The notes under the pieces were generated by a model that made no database searches, was not told where the DNA came from, and saw only the letters and a list, made by a program, of their open reading frames with translations. A DNA stretch of 64,000 nucleotides from Streptantibioticus silvisoli (lineage in GTDB: Bacteria > Actinomycetota > Actinomycetes > Streptomycetales > Streptomycetaceae), in NCBI RefSeq assembly GCF_027947535.2, contig NZ_JAAGKO020000033.1:1-64000 (forward strand), read 5' to 3'. Position numbers and translations under genes: made by a program. Within the stretch, counting starts at the first letter, position 1. Each line of letters opens with the position of its first letter. Positions 17,853 to 27,218 of this stretch are shown here, piece by piece.

Positions 17853-18770
17853 ATGTCCGACGAGTCGCCTCCGCCGCAACCCGGTGTCCCTCCCGCGTGG
17901 CAGGGCACCGGAGGCTACGGAGCGCCCGGTCCCTACGGTCCGTCCGGTCCCGCCGGCCCGTACGGTCCGTACGCCCCGTACGGCGGCTACCCGCCCTACG
18001 GGCCCGCGGGGTACGGCGCCGGCTGGCCGGGGTGGCCCCCGCAGGCGCCGCGCAACAAGCTGGGCACCTCGTCGCTGGTGCTGGGCATCGTCGGGGCCGC
18101 GGCGGGGCTGACCGTCGTCGGTTCGCTGCTCGGCGTGCCGCTGGGGGTGCTGGCGCTGGTCTTCGGCATCGTCGGGCGGCGCCGGGCGCGGCGCGGCGGG
18201 GCGACCAACGGCGGCCAGGCGCTGGCCGGCGCGATCCTGGGCGGGGTGGCGGCCGCGGTGTCGGTGGTGCTGCTGGTGGTGGTGGCCGTGCACCTGGACC
18301 ACGACCTGCCGGCGAAGGACCCGAAGGTCGCGCTGACCTCCTCGCGCGGCGCCGCCGACCAGCCGCTGGCGCCGGCCACGACGGCGACCTACGCGGACGG
18401 CACCTGGGTGACGGCGGGGGTGCCGCGCCGGTTCACCCCGCCGGCCGACGCGCGGGGGCACACCCCGGGGGCGAGCGCGTACGAGGTCGGGGTGACGGTG
18501 GACGAGACCGGGCCGGGCGACCTCGCGCTGAGCGGCTACGGGTGGCAGGCGGACGCGCTGGAGCCGGGCGGCGGCCAGCGGCGGCTGAAGCTGATCACGG
18601 CCGCCGACGGGCCGCTGTCGCACGACTTCCCGGCGGCGGTGGGCTCGGGCGACACGGTGAAGGTGGACTTCGCGTTCGACGTGCCGGCCGGCGCGGACGC
18701 GGTGGGCTTCGGCTTCCGGCCGGCACCGCGGTTCGCCGGCGCCCACTGGCTGCTGCACCCGGGCGCCTGA
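17853..18770 (+). CDS. DUF4190-domain membrane protein with extracellular C-terminal domain
   Basis: 305 residues in three parts. Residues 1-70 are a cytoplasmic Pro/Gly/Tyr-rich tail with repeated YGPSGP and PYGPYAPYGG motifs. Two transmembrane helices at about 72-150 (TSSLVLGIVGAAAGLTVVGSLL and AGAILGGVAAAVSVVLLVVVAV), with an RRRARRG loop between them, form the DUF4190 pattern. An outer domain of about 150 residues appears beta-rich (YADGTWVTAGVPRRF, VKVDFAFDVP). ATG 17853 follows AGGAAAGG. No enzyme motif is seen. Streptomycetes have many such proteins; the role is unknown, perhaps envelope sensing. Confidence 0.75.
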   Translation: MSDESPPPQPGVPPAWQGTGGYGAPGPYGPSGPAGPYGPYAPYGGYPPYGPAGYGAGWPGWPPQAPRNKLGTSSLVLGIVGAAAGLTVVGSLLGVPLGVLALVFGIVGRRRARRGGATNGGQALAGAILGGVAAAVSVVLLVVVAVHLDHDLPAKDPKVALTSSRGAADQPLAPATTATYADGTWVTAGVPRRFTPPADARGHTPGASAYEVGVTVDETGPGDLALSGYGWQADALEPGGGQRRLKLITAADGPLSHDFPAAVGSGDTVKVDFAFDVPAGADAVGFGFRPAPRFAGAHWLLHPGA

Positions 18771-18807
18771 CGCGCGCACCGCGCCCGCGGCCCCCGGCGC
18801 ACGCACA

Positions 18808-18839
18808 GCGGGTCCGGACCGCCATCGGCCCGGACCCGC
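18808..18839. terminator. bidirectional terminator between convergent genes
   Basis: GCGGGTCCGG (18808-18817) pairs with 18830-18839 around a 12-nt loop. It sits between the DUF4190 gene and the 3' end of the convergent S53 peptidase gene. Confidence 0.75.
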
Positions 18840-18893
18840 CTCTGTGCCGCAATGGTGCGGTCTAGCCTTCCTCAGGCGTCAACCGGTCGGACG

Positions 18894-20921
18894 TCAGCTG
18901 ACGTTGACCGCGGTGTCGTCGATGAGGAAGTCGGTGGCGAGCGAGGAGTCCTCGGTGCCGGTGAACTTCAGGGTGACGGTCTGGCCCGCGTAGGACGACA
19001 GGCTGAACGACTTCTGGGTGTAGCCGGAGTTGGCGTTCGCGTTCGACAGCGTCGTCAGGGTGGTCGAGCCGACCTGGACCTTCAGGGTGTCGTACGCGGT
19101 GGAGCCGGTCTCCTGGGTGTCGATGTGCTCGTAGAAGCTGAAGGTCGCCGAGCAGCCGGCCGGGATGGTGACGCTCTGCGACAGGGTGTCGGTGTGGGCG
19201 CTGCCGTAGCCGTCGAGCCACGCCTTCCAGCTACCGGTGTGCGCCGGCTCGCTGCTGCTGTCGTCGACGACGCCGGTGCTGGCGGTCCACGGCGAGGCGG
19301 TGCCGGTCTCGAAGCCCGGGTTGCCCAGCAGCTGGCCCGAGGTGCAGCCGCCGCCGCCACCGGAGGTGCTGACGGTCCAGGTGAAGGACGCCGAGCCGGT
19401 GGCGTTGGTGGTGTCCTTGGCGGTGACGGTCACGTTGTAGGTGCCGGCGGTGGTCGGGGTGCCGGTGATCAGGCCGGACGAGGAGATCGACAGGCCGGTC
19501 GGCAGGCCGGTGGCCGAGTAGGTCAGGGTCTGGCCGCTGGCCGAGTCGGACGCGCTGATCTGGGTGGAGACGGCGGTGCCGACGGTGGTGGACTTCGAGC
19601 CCGGGTTGGTCACCGTGACGGTGTTGCCGCCGGTGCCGCCGCCACCGGAGGTGAAGGCGGCGGTGCCGTTCGGGGTGCCCAGACCGGTCGGGCCGTCGTA
19701 GCCGGTGCCCGCGGTGCACAGGTAGGTCGGGCTGCAGCTGCCGTTGTTGCCCGTGGTCACGTCGTTGAGGTTCGCGGCGTGGGCGTACGGGTACGACGCC
19801 GGGTTGCTGCCCGCGGCCGGGGTGCCGGCCAGCGCGTAGACCGAGGCGATGAACGGCGAGGAGGCGCTGGTGCCGCCGTACTCGTTCCAGCCGCCGTTGC
19901 CGTTGTAGGAGTCGTAGACCGCCACGCCGGTCGCCGGGTCGGCGTCGGAGGAGACGTCCGCGATGGTGCGCTTGGAGCAGCCGGTGTCGGTCTGCCAGGT
20001 CGGCTTGGCCTCGTAGGCCGAGCAGCCGGAGCCGCCGCCCTCGGTGCTGCTGGTCTTCCAGACCGACTCGGTCCAGCCACGCGTGTTGGAGGCGGTCTTC
20101 AGCGAGGTACCGCCGACCGCGGTGACGTACTGCGAGGCGGCCGGGTACTCGGCGCCATAGGCCTCGTCACCGGAGGAGACCGTCACGACCACGCCGGGGT
20201 GGTCGTAGTACGAGCTGTCCTCGGAGGTCTCGGAGGAGTCCTCCGGGCCGCCGTAGCTGTTGGAGACGAACTTCGCGCCCTTGGCGACGGCCTCGTTGAC
20301 CGCCGCGCCCAGGTCGCTGTCGTTGTCCGAGTTGGCCTCGACCAGCAGGATGTGGCAGTTCGGGCAGGCCGCGGAGACCATGTCGAAGTCGAGGGACTCC
20401 TCACCGGTCCAGTCGTCGGAGGACGGCGCCGGCGACGGCAGCGAGGTGGTGGAGCCGGTCTGGCTCATCTTGGTGAAGCAGCCGTTGGCCGTGGTGCACG
20501 ACGGCAGGCCGAACTGGGTGCGGTAGGTCGACAGGTCGGCCGCCGCGTTCGGGTCGTCGTAGGCGTCCACGATGGCGACCGTCTGGCCGGTGCCGCCGGT
20601 GGAGGCGGCCGAGGTCAGGGCGTACGCCGACTGCAGCTGGCTGGGGCCGAAGCCCGCGACCGTGGCGTTCGGCGAGACCGACATGTGGTGGGCGATGTCG
20701 GTACGGGCCTCGGCGAGGCAGGCGGCGTGGCCCGGCGCGACGTTCTGCGAGCACAGGTCACGGACCGACACCGAGCTGGAGCCGCCGGCCGAGGCGGCTG
20801 CCATCGACGGGGTGGCGGCCAGCAGGCCGTAGCTGATGAGCGCACCGGCGCCGACCAGCGCGGTGGTGGCCTTGACGGCCCACCCGGCGCCGGGTCTGCC
20901 GGACTTCTTCTTCGAGCGCAT
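18894..20921 (-). CDS. secreted S53 (sedolisin) family serine-carboxyl peptidase with Ig-like and carbohydrate-binding-like modules
   Basis: Exported protease of 675 residues. A Sec-type signal peptide is at 1-42, with a basic RSKKK start and cleavage near ATPSMA. The S53 domain spans about 85-425. It has the catalytic Glu/Asp pair in GEESLDFD (E174, D178), SNSYGGPED, and the nucleophile in YGGTSASSP (S352). A Gly-rich linker leads to a putative Ig domain (PIG type, with [19 protein letters not shown], about 435-520). A second linker leads to a C-terminal beta-sandwich of NPGFETG type. The long inhibitory pro-domain of kumamolisins is absent; only about 40 residues separate the signal and catalytic domains. 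Start ATG 20921 follows GGAGGG at 8 nt. Confidence 0.88.
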   Translation of the reverse strand: MRSKKKSGRPGAGWAVKATTALVGAGALISYGLLAATPSMAAASAGGSSSVSVRDLCSQNVAPGHAACLAEARTDIAHHMSVSPNATVAGFGPSQLQSAYALTSAASTGGTGQTVAIVDAYDDPNAAADLSTYRTQFGLPSCTTANGCFTKMSQTGSTTSLPSPAPSSDDWTGEESLDFDMVSAACPNCHILLVEANSDNDSDLGAAVNEAVAKGAKFVSNSYGGPEDSSETSEDSSYYDHPGVVVTVSSGDEAYGAEYPAASQYVTAVGGTSLKTASNTRGWTESVWKTSSTEGGGSGCSAYEAKPTWQTDTGCSKRTIADVSSDADPATGVAVYDSYNGNGGWNEYGGTSASSPFIASVYALAGTPAAGSNPASYPYAHAANLNDVTTGNNGSCSPTYLCTAGTGYDGPTGLGTPNGTAAFTSGGGGTGGNTVTVTNPGSKSTTVGTAVSTQISASDSASGQTLTYSATGLPTGLSISSSGLITGTPTTAGTYNVTVTAKDTTNATGSASFTWTVSTSGGGGGCTSGQLLGNPGFETGTASPWTASTGVVDDSSSEPAHTGSWKAWLDGYGSAHTDTLSQSVTIPAGCSATFSFYEHIDTQETGSTAYDTLKVQVGSTTLTTLSNANANSGYTQKSFSLSSYAGQTVTLKFTGTEDSSLATDFLIDDTAVNVS

Positions 20922-20943
20922 GGGGTATTCCCTCCAGGGAATG

Positions 20944-20993
20944 ATGCGCAGCCTGGATGGTCTGCGCATGACAAAATTGGCCTCGACGAGGCC
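20944..20993 (-). promoter_or_regulatory. inverted repeats upstream of the S53 peptidase gene
   Basis: ATGCGCAG (20944-20951) and CTGCGCAT (20962-20969) form an 8-bp inverted repeat with a 10-nt spacer, just upstream of the peptidase ribosome-binding site. GGCCTC-GAC-GAGGCC is at 20979-20993. Either could be an operator or a leader hairpin. The divergent neighbour at 21278 encodes a TrmB-type regulator, a natural candidate binder. The rest of 20994-21277 shows no gene. Confidence 0.45.
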
Positions 20994-21277
20994 GGTGGAG
21001 ATGCGGGGTGCTTGCTGCTGTTCGGTAGTACGTGATGCGCGTAGACACGAGACGAGACGTTTCGCACGGACCAACGCGATCCGTACGGGGAGATGCCCGG
21101 GACAAGCGGTGGAGCAAAGGGTGGAACGGGTCCAACTGCCGTGCATATCCGCCGGTTGCCACCCCGAACAGTGGTGGCTACTGGCGAGAAAAGTAGCGAA
21201 GTCGCCAACGGGTGACAACCAGGAACGTGCAAATCCTCCCCACAACTTGGCGCCTCGTGCGTATACGGTGTGCTGCC

Positions 21278-22111
21278 ATGGAACCGGAGGACCAGTCCGT
21301 CGGTCAGCTCGTGGCACTTGGGCTGGCCCGGTACGAAGCGCGGGTTTACCTCGCACTCATCAGGCGTGAGTCCTACACGGCGGCCGAGGCCGCCCGCGAG
21401 GCCGACGTCCCTCGCCAGCGCATCTACGACGTACTGGACGCCCTCGTTCGCCGCCGGCTGGCGGTCGCCCACCCGGGCCGGGTGGCGACCTTCTCGGCCG
21501 CGGACCCCGAACTCGCCCTGGCCCGGCTGATGTCGGAGCAGCGCGAGGCGCTCGAACGGATGGAGCGCATCTCCACCGGGCTGGCCGGCGCGCTGCTGCC
21601 GGTGTGGTCCGAGGGGCGGTCGCAGTCCGACCCGCTGGACTACATCGAGGTGCTGCGCGACCCGAAGGCCATAGCCGAACGGTTCGCCGACATCCAGGAG
21701 CACGTGCGCTACGAACTGCTCAGCTTCAACAAACCGCCGTTCGTCACCCCGACCGTCAACACCGAGGGCATCACCGCGGTGCACCGGCTGTGCCGCGCGC
21801 AGGGCGAGGCGCGGGCGATCTACACCTACGACGTGCTCGACGACCCCGACATCACCGACAACGTCCAGCAGTTCGGCCAGGCCGGCGAGCAGGCCCGCTT
21901 CGTGCAGGACCTGCCGCTGAAGTTCGTCATCGCCGACGCCTCCCTGGTGCTGTGCGACATGCCCGACCCGGTGGCCGGAACCGGCGCCACCACCGCGCTG
22001 TTCATCGAGCACCCCGCGCTGGCCGGCTGCCTGCGGCTGGCCTTCCAGGCGGTCTGGAGCCGCTCGTCGACCCTGGAGGCGATCCGGGAGGCCCGCGCGG
22101 CGGCCGGCTGA
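21278..22111 (+). CDS. TrmB family transcriptional regulator
   Basis: 277 residues. An N-terminal winged helix of TrmB type occupies about 10-75 ([39 protein letters not shown]). A short coiled-coil-like helix ([15 protein letters not shown]) follows, then a C-terminal effector domain resembling the phospholipase-D-like half of TrmB sensors. No DNA-cleavage motif is seen. ATG 21278 has no ribosome-binding site, but TATACG lies at 21262-21267, so the mRNA may be nearly leaderless. It is divergent from the secreted S53 peptidase and may regulate it. The ligand is unknown. Confidence 0.8.
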   Translation: MEPEDQSVGQLVALGLARYEARVYLALIRRESYTAAEAAREADVPRQRIYDVLDALVRRRLAVAHPGRVATFSAADPELALARLMSEQREALERMERISTGLAGALLPVWSEGRSQSDPLDYIEVLRDPKAIAERFADIQEHVRYELLSFNKPPFVTPTVNTEGITAVHRLCRAQGEARAIYTYDVLDDPDITDNVQQFGQAGEQARFVQDLPLKFVIADASLVLCDMPDPVAGTGATTALFIEHPALAGCLRLAFQAVWSRSSTLEAIREARAAAG

Positions 22112-22172
22112 CCCGCGACGGGTTCCCGGGGCCGCACGGGCCCGCCACGGGCCTGCCACGGGCCCCTGAGGC

Positions 22173-22400
22173 GGCGGGAGCGGCGGGACGGGCCCCGGGG
22201 GCGGTGCGGGCGGTGGAGCGGGGCCCGGCGGGCGGCGGGAGCGGCCGGACGGGTTCGGCGGGCGGTACGGGCGGTGGAGCGGGGCCCGGCGGGTGGCGGG
22301 AGCGGCCGGACGGGCCGCGGGAGCGGCGCGGGCGGTGGAACGGGCCTCGGCGGGTGGCGGGAGCGGCCGGACAGGCCCCGGGGCGGTGGGACGGCCCCGG
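22173..22400 (+). repeat. 61-bp tandem repeat, about four copies, between convergent regulator genes
   Basis: The core GGCGGGAGCGGCSGGACGG recurs at 22173, 22234, 22295 and 22356, exactly 61 bp apart, with conserved GGCGGTGGARCGGG inside each unit. The array fills nearly all of the spacer between the TrmB gene and the 3' end of the PucR gene. It is extremely G-rich on the plus strand. No inverted symmetry or open frame suggests coding. Confidence 0.8.
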
Positions 22401-22409
22401 AGGCCGGGT

Positions 22410-24050
22410 TCAGCCGCGGACCGCCTCCAGGGCCAGCAGGGCCACGTGCAGCGACAGGCAGGACTCCACCTGGTCCAGGTCGGTACCCAGCACCCGCTCC
22501 ACCCGGTGCAGCCGGTCGTAGAACGACGGGCGCGACAGGTGGGCGGCATCGGCGGCGGCCGACTTGTTGCGCCCGCACGCCAGATAGGTGCGCAGCACGC
22601 CGACCAGGTCCGCGTCGTTGTCCGCGTCGTAGGCCAGCAGCGACCCCAACTCCCGCTCCACGTACGTCTGGAGCCGCGCGTCGTCGCGCAGCAGGTGCAG
22701 CAGCCCGCGCAGCCGCACGTCCGGCAGCCGGTAGTACGTACCGGTCTTCGGACCGCCGGCGTGCGAGGCGGCGTCGGCGACCTGGGCGGCCTCCAGCAGG
22801 GTGCGCCGCGCGTCGCGCAGCGAGCCCACCGAGAACCCGGCCGCCATCAGGAACGCCGCCCGCCCCGCGTCCGGTCGCGGCCCGCCGGCGGTCAGCCGTT
22901 CCAGCGCCGCCGCGAACCCCTCCAGCGCCGCGTGCTCGTCGTCCGAGGCGCCCAGCGACACCAGCAGCCCGACCCCGCCGTCGTCCAGCGTGCCGATCAG
23001 CGCCGCCAGCCCCCGCTCGCGGGCCGCCAGCGCCGCGGTCTCGGTGAAGTCCCGCAGCCGGGCCTGCGCCTCCAGCGCGGCCGAGGAGCCGGTGCCGTGC
23101 GGCCGCAGCACGACGCCGACCAGCCGCCGCCCCTCCAGCGGCACCCCCAGCGCCCGGGCCCGCACCGCCACGTCGGAGACGGTCAGCGCGTGCGTGAGGA
23201 TGCCCGACAGCAGCGTGCGGTGCGTCTGGCGCTCCAGCGACTCGCGGTCGCGGGCCAGCAGCCGGTTGAGCGCCAGCGTCGCGGCGCCGCGTTCCACCAG
23301 CACCGTCAGCCGCTGCGGCGGCGCGCCGTCGGCGCCGGTGACCACGATCAGCCGCCCCCAGTCCTGGCCGCGCGCCCCGACCGCGGTGACCAGCCAGCCG
23401 GCCCGGTCGTCCCAGCCGGTGCGCCCGGCCGGGTCCACCGCCCGCGACCGCCGCTCCCAGCCGTCCAGCAGCCCGCCGGCGTCCCGCCCGGCCGGGTCGA
23501 AGGCCAGCACCTGGTGGGAGAGGTTCTCCAGCACGACCGGGCCGCCGGCCAGCCGGGCCACCTCGCGGACCACCTCGGCGGGCTCGGCGCCCTCCACCGA
23601 CAGCTCGTTGAAGATCTGGTGCACCGACTCCGAGGCGCGCAGTTCGGCCAGTTGGGCGTTGACCACGTGCTCGTGCACCGCCTCGGTGACCGCCACGAAC
23701 CGCACCTCGGCGCGCAGCGCCACCAGCGGCAGGCCGTGCCGTTCGGCGGCCCGCACCAGCGGCCGCGGCAGCTCGTCGGCGTAGCGGCGGCCCAGCTCCA
23801 CCACCAGGCCGGCCGCGCCCACCCCGGCCAGGTCGGCGATGTAGCGGGCCAGCGACTCCTTGTCGGCGGGCAGCATCACCCCGGTGGTCAGCACCAGTTC
23901 ACCGCCGTGCAGCATCCCGGCGATGTCGGCCAGCTCGCTGATGTGCACCCAGCGCACCGGATGGCCGAGACCCGACCCCCCGGCCACCACCCGGGGATTG
24001 CCGCGGCGCAGCGCCTCCAGCTCCAGCACCTGGGCGACGGAGGGGAACAT
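22410..24050 (-). CDS. PucR family transcriptional regulator (polyamine operon)
   Basis: 546 residues in the usual PucR arrangement. The N-terminal purine-catabolism-regulator domain (about 1-125) has VRWVHISELADIAGMLHGGELVLTTG. The central GGDEF-like region is near 290-430. The C-terminal helix-turn-helix (about 480-535) has AAADAAHLSRPSFYDRLHRVERVLG. ATG 24050 matches where the family homology begins; AGAGG lies 7 nt upstream. It is divergent from the aldehyde dehydrogenase-PotDABC-oxidase operon, across a region with a 10-bp inverted repeat and a good promoter. It is therefore the likely direct regulator of polyamine uptake and oxidation, plausibly an activator. A second PucR protein lies at 39257. 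Confidence 0.92.
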   Translation of the reverse strand: MFPSVAQVLELEALRRGNPRVVAGGSGLGHPVRWVHISELADIAGMLHGGELVLTTGVMLPADKESLARYIADLAGVGAAGLVVELGRRYADELPRPLVRAAERHGLPLVALRAEVRFVAVTEAVHEHVVNAQLAELRASESVHQIFNELSVEGAEPAEVVREVARLAGGPVVLENLSHQVLAFDPAGRDAGGLLDGWERRSRAVDPAGRTGWDDRAGWLVTAVGARGQDWGRLIVVTGADGAPPQRLTVLVERGAATLALNRLLARDRESLERQTHRTLLSGILTHALTVSDVAVRARALGVPLEGRRLVGVVLRPHGTGSSAALEAQARLRDFTETAALAARERGLAALIGTLDDGGVGLLVSLGASDDEHAALEGFAAALERLTAGGPRPDAGRAAFLMAAGFSVGSLRDARRTLLEAAQVADAASHAGGPKTGTYYRLPDVRLRGLLHLLRDDARLQTYVERELGSLLAYDADNDADLVGVLRTYLACGRNKSAAADAAHLSRPSFYDRLHRVERVLGTDLDQVESCLSLHVALLALEAVRG

Positions 24051-24185
24051 GGGGCGACCTCTCGCAGGGAAGCGTGACCTTGCCGAAGTGTAAAGCGGAA
24101 CGCCGCGAGCCTGGCGGAGTGACGGTTGTCCGGAACTCGTCCCTCCCGGCATCGTCTCCATGGCAGACCGACCCAATAAGGCACA

Positions 24186-24221
24186 GATTCCGTTGATTAA
24201 CCAAAAGGCAACAACGGAATC
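24186..24221. promoter_or_regulatory. candidate PucR operator, 10-bp inverted repeat
   Basis: GATTCCGTTG (24186-24195) and CAACGGAATC (24212-24221) are perfect inverted repeats with a 16-nt spacer. They sit in a short AT-rich island (24175-24235) that stands out from the surroundings. The right half ends 2 bp before a -35 hexamer, the position expected for an activator site. Confidence 0.65.
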
Positions 24222-24223
24222 CC

Positions 24224-24252
24224 TTGTTTACGGCAGACTGCTCTGCCAGGAT
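24224..24252 (+). promoter_or_regulatory. promoter of the aldehyde dehydrogenase-potDABC-oxidase operon
   Basis: TTGTTT (24224-24229), a 17-bp spacer and CAGGAT (24247-24252) form a housekeeping-sigma-like promoter. Transcription would start near 24259, about 58 nt before ATG 24317. It abuts the inverted repeat at 24186-24221. Confidence 0.55.
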
Positions 24253-24316
24253 CAGCCATCAACCCGGCCCGACGCAACGCACCGCGGACCCGCCGGGAGC
24301 ACCCGAGGAGAGCGTG

Positions 24317-25849
24317 ATGGACCCACACGGCGAGGACCGCGCCGCCGCGATCGAGGTCGCCGACCGGCTGGGCGCCGGTGCCCAGTTCATCGCGGGACGG
24401 GCCCGGCCCGGCACCTCGGGCCGCGAGCACGCCGTCGTCGACCCGGCCACCGGCGAGGCCGTCCACCGCTTCACGCTCGCCTCCCCGGCCGACGTCGACC
24501 TCGCGGTGGACGCCGCCCGCGCCGCGCTGCCGCAGTGGGCCGGCGCCACCCCCGCCGAGCGCTCCGAGGCGATGCACCGGTTCGCCGCCACCCTGGCCGA
24601 CCGGGCCCGTGACCTGGCGCTGGCCGAGTCGCTCCAGTGCGGCAAGCCGCTGCGGCTGTCCACCGGCTTCGACGTGCCCGGCACCGTCGACAACACCGCC
24701 TTCTTCGCCGGCGCCGCCCGCCACCTGCAGGGCCAGGCCGCCGCCGAGTACTCCGGCGACCACACCTCGTACGTGCGCCGCGAACCGGTCGGCGTCGTCG
24801 GCTCCATCGCGCCGTGGAACTACCCGCTGCAGATGGCCGCCTGGAAGGTGCTGCCGGCCATCGCGGCGGGCAACACCATCGTGCTCAAGCCCGCCGAACT
24901 GACCCCGCTGACCTCGCTGATGTTCGCCGCCGCCGCCACCGACGCCGGCCTGCCGCCCGGTGTGGTCAACGTGGTCACCGGCAGCGGCCGCGAGGCCGGC
25001 GAGCACCTGGTCGGCCACCCCGGCGTCGCCATGACGTCCTTCACCGGCTCCACCGCGGTCGGCCGCCGCGTCGCCGAGGTCGCGCTGCGCACCGTCAAGC
25101 GCCTGCACCTGGAACTCGGCGGCAAGGCGCCCTTCGTGGTCTTCGACGACGCCGACCTGACGGCCGCCGCCCACGGCGCGGTGGCCGGCGCGCTGATCAA
25201 CACCGGCCAGGACTGCACCGCCGCCACCCGCGCCTACGTCCAGCGCCCGCTCTACGACGACTTCGTGGCCGCCGTCGCCGAACTCTTCGGCCGCGTCACC
25301 GTCGGCGACCCCTTCGACCCGGCGACCGACCTGGGCCCGCTGGTGTCCACCGCGCAGGCCGAACGGGTGGCCGGATTCGTCGACCGGGCCCGCTCCTGCG
25401 CCACCGTGGTCACGGGTGGGAAACGACCCCCCGGCAGCGCGCCCGCGGGAGCGTACTATCAGCCCACTCTGGTGACCGGGGCGCCCCAGGACAGCGAGAT
25501 CACGCAGGGCGAGATCTTCGGTCCGGTGCTCGTGGTGCTGCCGTTCGACGACGACGACGAGGGCTTGCGGCTGGCCAACGACACCCCCTACGGCCTGGCG
25601 GCCTCGGCGTGGACCCGGGACGTCTTCCGGGCCGGCCGCGCCACCCGGGAGATCTCCGCGGGGTGCGTGTGGATCAATGACCACATCCCGATCATCAGCG
25701 AGATGCCGCACGGCGGTTTTCGGGCCAGCGGCTTCGGCAAGGACATGTCGGCGTACTCCATGGAGGAGTACACGCAGGTCAAGCACGTGATGTACGACAA
25801 CACCGCGGTCGCGAAGAAGGACTGGCACCGCACGATCTTCGCCGACTAG
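24317..25849 (+). CDS. gamma-aminobutyraldehyde dehydrogenase (NAD-dependent ALDH)
   Basis: First gene of the polyamine import/oxidation operon; 510 residues. ALDH motifs: PWNYPLQMAAWKVLPAIAAGN, catalytic Glu in LELGGKAPF (about residue 271), Cys in [11 protein letters not shown] (about 305), IFGPVLVVLPF and EMPHGGFRASGFGKDMSAYS. Compared with the paralogue at 14897 it has an N-terminal extension of about 20 residues and a C-terminal one (YDNTAVAKKDWHRTIFAD). ATG 24317 follows GAGGAG at 6 nt. Expected reaction: 4-aminobutanal (or 3-aminopropanal) to GABA (or beta-alanine). potD follows after 72 bp. Confidence 0.93.
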   Translation: MDPHGEDRAAAIEVADRLGAGAQFIAGRARPGTSGREHAVVDPATGEAVHRFTLASPADVDLAVDAARAALPQWAGATPAERSEAMHRFAATLADRARDLALAESLQCGKPLRLSTGFDVPGTVDNTAFFAGAARHLQGQAAAEYSGDHTSYVRREPVGVVGSIAPWNYPLQMAAWKVLPAIAAGNTIVLKPAELTPLTSLMFAAAATDAGLPPGVVNVVTGSGREAGEHLVGHPGVAMTSFTGSTAVGRRVAEVALRTVKRLHLELGGKAPFVVFDDADLTAAAHGAVAGALINTGQDCTAATRAYVQRPLYDDFVAAVAELFGRVTVGDPFDPATDLGPLVSTAQAERVAGFVDRARSCATVVTGGKRPPGSAPAGAYYQPTLVTGAPQDSEITQGEIFGPVLVVLPFDDDDEGLRLANDTPYGLAASAWTRDVFRAGRATREISAGCVWINDHIPIISEMPHGGFRASGFGKDMSAYSMEEYTQVKHVMYDNTAVAKKDWHRTIFAD

Positions 25850-25921
25850 ACCGCACCTCGCGCCGGTCTCCCACGGGGGACGCCGGTTCCCCGCACCTTC
25901 ACAGAAAGGCGGCCGGACCCG

Positions 25922-27169
25922 ATGACGGATTCCAGCTCGTTCGACCCCGCCCGTTTCGTGAACGCCACCCGCGCGCGCTCCACCGCCGCCGCGATGTCGC
26001 GTCGCTCCCTGCTGCGCGGCCTGTCGGCCGGCGGCCTGACGGTGGCCGGCGCGGCGGCGCTGTCGGCCTGCGGCGTCAAGGGCCACAGCACCGGCGCGGC
26101 GGGCGGGGCCAAGATCGGCCTGGCCGGCAAGGACCTGTCGGACCAGGACAAGACCCTGCTGTGGGCGAACTGGCCCGCCTACATCGACGTGGACGACAAG
26201 AACCCCAACGTGCACCCCACGCTGGACGCCTTCGAAAAGCAGAGCGGCGTCAAGGTCACCTACAAGGAGGTGATCAACGACAACAACGACTGGTACACCC
26301 ACATCGACCCGTCACTGAGCAAGGGCGTCTTCATCGGCTACGACCTGATGGTCGTCAGCGACTACATGCTGCCGAAGTACCGGGCCAACAACTACATCCA
26401 GGAACTCGACCTGGCCAACATCCCCAACCACAAGAACATCCTGCCGGACGTGATGAAGGCCCCCGAGGACCCGGGACGCCGCTTCTCCACCCCGTGGGCC
26501 TACGGCTACACCACCATCGCGTACAACAAGAACCTGGTGCACGAGCCGATCACCTCCATAGCGGAGGTCTTCACCCGCCCCGACCTGCACGGGAAGGTCT
26601 CGCTGTTCAGCGAGATGGAGGACACGATGGCCCTGGCGCTGCTCGCCACCGGCCACGACCCGTCGAACTTCACCGGCGCGCAGTTCAACCAGGCCCTGGA
26701 CTACGTCCGCAAGGCCAAGGACGCCGGCCAGTTCCGCGCCTTCACCGGCAACGACTACCTCAGCGACTTCCAGCAGGGCAACACCGCGGTCACCATGGCG
26801 TACTCCGGTGACGTCGCCCAGCTCGGCAAGCCCGAACTGACGACCGTCGACCTGCCGAAGGAGGGGATGCTCTCCTGGTCGGACAACATGATCATCCCCA
26901 ACTACGCGCGGCACAAGAAGAACGCCGAGCTGCTGATGAACTACTACCTCGAACCCATGGTCGCCGCGGTCCTCGACGACTACATCGACTACATCCCGGT
27001 GGTCACCGGCGCGGTCGCCGAGCTGAAGAAGCTCGACCACACCGCCGCCTCGACGCCGCTGATCGTGCCCACCGCGCAGATGCGGGCCAAGGCACGCGGG
27101 TTCATGGCGGTCAGCCTGGCCCAGCTCGACGACTACACCTCCCGGTTCCAGCAGGTCACCGGCCAGTAG
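25922..27169 (+). CDS. potD: spermidine/putrescine ABC transporter substrate-binding lipoprotein
   Basis: Extracytoplasmic polyamine-binding protein of 415 residues. The N-terminus carries a twin-arginine motif (SRRSLLRG, about residues 26-33), a hydrophobic stretch and a lipobox ending LSAC (Cys about 48). It is thus a Tat-exported lipoprotein. The mature part is PotD-like: LLWANWPAYID, KQSGVKVTYKEV, YDLMVVSDYMLPKYR, TPWAYGYTTIAYNK, and IIPNYARHKKNAELLMNYYL near the C-terminus. It is encoded directly before PotA, PotB and PotC, completing the importer. Confidence 0.95.
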   Translation: MTDSSSFDPARFVNATRARSTAAAMSRRSLLRGLSAGGLTVAGAAALSACGVKGHSTGAAGGAKIGLAGKDLSDQDKTLLWANWPAYIDVDDKNPNVHPTLDAFEKQSGVKVTYKEVINDNNDWYTHIDPSLSKGVFIGYDLMVVSDYMLPKYRANNYIQELDLANIPNHKNILPDVMKAPEDPGRRFSTPWAYGYTTIAYNKNLVHEPITSIAEVFTRPDLHGKVSLFSEMEDTMALALLATGHDPSNFTGAQFNQALDYVRKAKDAGQFRAFTGNDYLSDFQQGNTAVTMAYSGDVAQLGKPELTTVDLPKEGMLSWSDNMIIPNYARHKKNAELLMNYYLEPMVAAVLDDYIDYIPVVTGAVAELKKLDHTAASTPLIVPTAQMRAKARGFMAVSLAQLDDYTSRFQQVTGQ

Positions 27170-27218
27170 ACGCGCCGCTCACCGGGACAGGGCAGCGCAG
27201 GAAGAGGAAAGGGCTCAG

